From assembly GCA_026225945.1 (NCBI GenBank), contig JAMJFZ010000770.1:1737501-1801500 (forward strand): a stretch of DNA of 64,000 nt. The letters are read 5' to 3'. Position 1 is the stretch's first letter; each line of letters opens with the position of its first letter. A program made the position numbers and the translations under genes. The notes beneath the pieces are model-generated. The model searched no databases and had not been told where the DNA came from. It worked only from the letters and a program-made list of their open reading frames with translations. The stretch is from Cricetomys ansorgei (Eukaryota; Chordata; Mammalia; Rodentia; Nesomyidae). This document shows positions 61,100 to 64,000 of this stretch, one piece after another.

Positions 61100-61835
61100 T
61101 AAAAACACAAATTTTCTGCTAAAGTAACATAGCAATAAAATGATCCCTAATGTCATACTGCTATATGTAGGTTGGTACCTCACTCATCGTCAGAGGAGCT
61201 TTTTCTTGCAGTCGATGGGGATTTAATACAGAAACCAACAACTGGACAACGTGTAGATAGTGAGAGGTCTGGGAGCACTTAGTCCTAAGTGGGAAGCCTT
61301 CATCAAAACCTTTCCCTCAAGGCTCAGGCAGCTATGTGGAAGAGCTAGAAAGATTCTGAGAGCCAGACGGGATGGATGACCTCAAGGAAACACTTTATCA
61401 GATACAACACAACTGATACACATATGAACTCGCATGTGTGGCAGCATACACAAAGCCTGCACAGGTTTAAGCCTGGAAAATGAACATGTGGGCTTATTTC
61501 TAACTGATACCTGGTAGCAAAAGGAAAGTCCGTTTTCTCAAATGCTGTGTCACTGGTATATTGACCACTCCAGGGCAAGCCTCATGCGCAGGGATAGTTG
61601 GTCAACAGAAAACAAACTCAATTTTTTTTTTTTTGGCGGGCTTTTTATTTCATTTTGTTTTGTTGTGGCATATTTTTGTTTTTGTTTTACTGTTTTCTTG
61701 TTTGTTTTGATTCTTTTTAAAAGACAGAGAGAATGGGGAATTGGGTTGGTAAAAAGGTACAGAGGATCTGGGAGGAGTTGGGGGTGGGGGAAACATGATT
61801 AAAATATATAAAATTTTAAATAATAAAGAAAAATG
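61100..61835 (+). mobile_element. L1 3' tail, 5'-truncated, uninterrupted
   Basis: The most complete of the three L1 tails in the window: TTCTGCTAAAGTAACATAGC, AATAAAATGATCCCTAATG, CCAACAACTGGACAACGTGT, ATAGTTGGTCAACAGAAAAC, a T/GTTTT-rich stretch, GGATCTGGGAGGAGTTGGGG and AAACATGATTAAAATATATA before an A-rich end. It gives the empty-site reference that shows the other two tails were interrupted by LTRs and a B1. Confidence 0.9.
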
Positions 61836-63660
61836 CAAAAGTAGGCTTGAAATAATATTCCTTTAATATTAATATGTATTATCTTACATTTTTCTTAGGA
61901 TTCTACTTCTCTTCTCATTTTAATCACATGAGACATTTTAGTTACAAACTCAAATTCAATTTTCTACTTGAACTGCATGCAATTTCTGATCTGTCCTTCT
62001 TTGGGCTATCTGCTCCTGGTCATTGCCTGGGCTTTCCTTTATTTGCCTACTTCTTGTTTATTTAGTTTGTACTTCCCCTTTCATTTCCTTTCAGGGCCAT
62101 CTTTTGATTCTCCATTGATTGCATCTTCCCCATTTAACTCAGCATCTAAGTAACTGCTTTATTTTTCCCTTAATATAAATACTTTTAAAGTTTCCATATT
62201 CTGTTTTTCAAATTTCAAATGAAAAAATGTAGGGTTGTGTTCTCTTTCTTTGTGGAGTTCAAGTTTGTTTTCCTTGAGAGGCAAACAAATGGATTTGTAA
62301 CTTTGGAGGAATGTGAAATATTTTATCACTGGGTACAGATCACATAAAATTTGCCTCATTCTAGCTAAAGGATTGTGGAGTAGTAAGCCTCTCAATTTTG
62401 TGCACACTAAAATTTGAGGATATTATTACCTGGTTTCAAATTGTTGATGAAATGATACTAAACATTTCTTCTAAGTTTCTTGTAATTTAAACAATAAATT
62501 GTTTATTTAACAATATATTTTAAAGGTAGAAACGATAGGCTTCTTAAAATTGTTTTTATTAATCAAAATTAGCATGCAGAGAGTAATTAGAATCCCTCTG
62601 CCTTTATAATTCTCTTGTAAGACTAAATCTTTTAATATGGTCATTCATAATTACACTTCAAATTAATGAAGAACTATTGACCCTGTGAAATCAAGTTCTT
62701 AAATTGACCTACTATAATTAGTTATTAATAAGGATATATTACTCATGTCTGTAGTCATTATTTGGGCTAATAATATTCCAGGTTAAATGATGTTGGAAAC
62801 TATCTTACATATAATAAATAGTTCTGATCTCAAAGCACAATGTATTAATGAGTAATGTAGAAATAACTGATTTTTCTGCCACAACTAAGAAATATATGAA
62901 AATATTATATAGTATATTATATATATACAGATATATAGAGAGAGTATTCATCTTTTCAGTGTGAATTTAATCACATGAAAATAATGCCTTCACTTGGAAC
63001 TCTTTTTCATTATTAGTTATTGCTTTGTGTGGTAAGATTCAAGGTGTTTCTAATATTTAACAGATACTCTGTGTTTTCCTGTGATGACATATAATTAAAA
63101 ATAAATTGTCCTATAACTTAAGTATTCTATTATATGTATCATCTTTGCTTTCTTTGAGGAGATGGTTGGTTGTATACAAGCTTAATAATTATATTCATTA
63201 CTGGATTGAAGATGGAGGAACTTGGATTTGAAGATGTTCCAAATGTCAGAATCTTTTAAAATTCTGTTACGTTTCATCATTAAAATGCTGTGACTTAATA
63301 ACCTAGGGCATATAAATATCTCCCAGAGGGGGGAAAATCACTCCTGATAGTGCCCGAAGTTTTCTAGGTCAGCAAGATGTTACTGAGTGAAGCACATCTG
63401 ATTATTTTATTTTTATTTAAAAATAATTTTAGGGGCTAATTTGTTTTCTAAGGTCTTTTGTTTTCTTGTATGTTATATTCTGATATGAGTTATTTTTCTC
63501 TTATACATTCTATTTTTATTTTATTTGCAAACATGAATCATAAAAATGCTGGATATTATTATGATGTTTTCACACATGTATACAATACACTTTGAATATA
63601 TTCACCCTCATTACCCTCTCCTGAGAAATATTAACAATATTCAAACACTATGATGGTGCA
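61836..63660. other. Intron 2, unassigned, very AT-rich
   Basis: A TA-rich patch at 62897-62935 and many A/T runs; no exon recognised. Confidence 0.5.
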
Positions 63661-63785
63661 GTTGGATGTGGTGGAGCACACCTTTAATCCCAGCACTTGG
63701 GTGGGAGGCAGAGGGAAAGGCAGGCAGAGCTCTGTGAATTTCAGGTCAGCCAGTGTTCCATAGTGAGACCCTATCAAAGATGAGT
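63661..63785 (+). repeat. B1 SINE
   Basis: TTGGATGTGGTGGAGCACAC, CTTTAATCCCAGCACTTGGG, GGCAGGCAGAGCTCTGTGAA, TTTCAGGTCAGCCAGTGTTC, CATAGTGAGACCCTATC. Slightly rearranged around the GGGAAAGGCAGG segment. Confidence 0.94.
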
Positions 63786-64000
63786 TATGACACAAATAAA
63801 AAAACTATTTCTATTAATAATTAAGTCTACTACTACTATGCAATTTCTACTTTGATTCTCTTGTTCTTGTTAAAACCCACCCTATTTATCTAAACTTCAA
63901 TTATCTTGCCATCTTTTTTAACATCCTTTTTAATATATGATCTTGACTTAACCACTGAGTTAATTTCCTGAAGAATGGAAGAAGGAGGTATGGTATATCT

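Larger units (their letters stand above)
20828..64000 (+). other. Itgbl1: Itgbl1 intron 2, 5' part (continues beyond the window)
   Basis: After the exon 2 donor no further CxCGxC-type coding segment was recognised on the + strand, so intron 2 is taken to exceed 43 kb. Mammalian ITGBL1 is a very long gene with large introns, which fits. Everything listed below 20828 in this table is intronic on this reading. A short exon of about 45 codons could be missed by eye; a profile search with the ITGBL1 EGF repeats would settle it. Confidence 0.75.

Noticed and set aside
1..64000. CRISPR-like arrays, bacterial operons or phage features
   Set aside because: No regularly spaced repeats with unique spacers and no bacterial gene organisation; the sequence is clearly rodent nuclear DNA.

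Overview
The window is mammalian, specifically rodent, nuclear DNA. It is AT-rich and lacks long open reading frames. It carries B1, B2/B3 and ID SINEs, several copies of a rodent L1 3' tail, and endogenous-retrovirus LTRs. The SINE and LTR forms suggest a muroid, perhaps cricetid (hamster, vole, deer-mouse type), but I cannot fix the species by eye. ORFs of 60-200 codons are mostly chance frames or antisense readings of repeats.

One protein-coding gene is recognisable, and only its 5' end: Itgbl1 (integrin beta-like 1, also called TIED) on the + strand. Coding exon 1 (19665-19762) carries the start codon and signal peptide. Coding exon 2 (20610-20827) encodes the first cysteine-rich integrin-type EGF-like repeat. 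The two join in frame across an 847-bp intron with consensus splice sites. Intron 2 then fills the rest of the window (more than 43 kb). I found no exon 3, so most of the ten-repeat protein lies to the right. The first 19.4 kb is intergenic; by mammalian synteny it should face the 5' end of Nalcn, but no Nalcn exon is visible.

Layout: 1-9.7 kb is mostly unassigned intergenic DNA with one long CG/CA tract. 10.0-17.1 kb is a dense nest of transposons: an old antisense L1 is split by a younger L1 tail, which is split by a 635-bp LTR; then come an old L1 3' end split by a B1, TA/CA microsatellites, two LTR-like segments, and a second L1 tail split by a 1.4-kb LTR and a B1. Both LTR insertions have TG...CA ends and exact 6-bp target duplications. 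19.4-20.8 kb is the Itgbl1 promoter area and first two exons. 20.8-64 kb is intron 2 with scattered SINEs, L1 pieces, an older mammalian LTR-type repeat, a compact noncoding retrovirus-like element with primer-binding site and polypurine tract (38.2-40.1 kb), a second fragment of that family (44.9-45.8 kb), an LTR-like promoter segment (41.8-42.1 kb) and a third L1 tail (61.1-61.8 kb).

The most interesting non-genic object is the noncoding LTR element pair in intron 2. The best-supported structural story is the nested insertion stack upstream of the gene. No RNA genes, processed pseudogenes or CRISPR-like arrays were seen.
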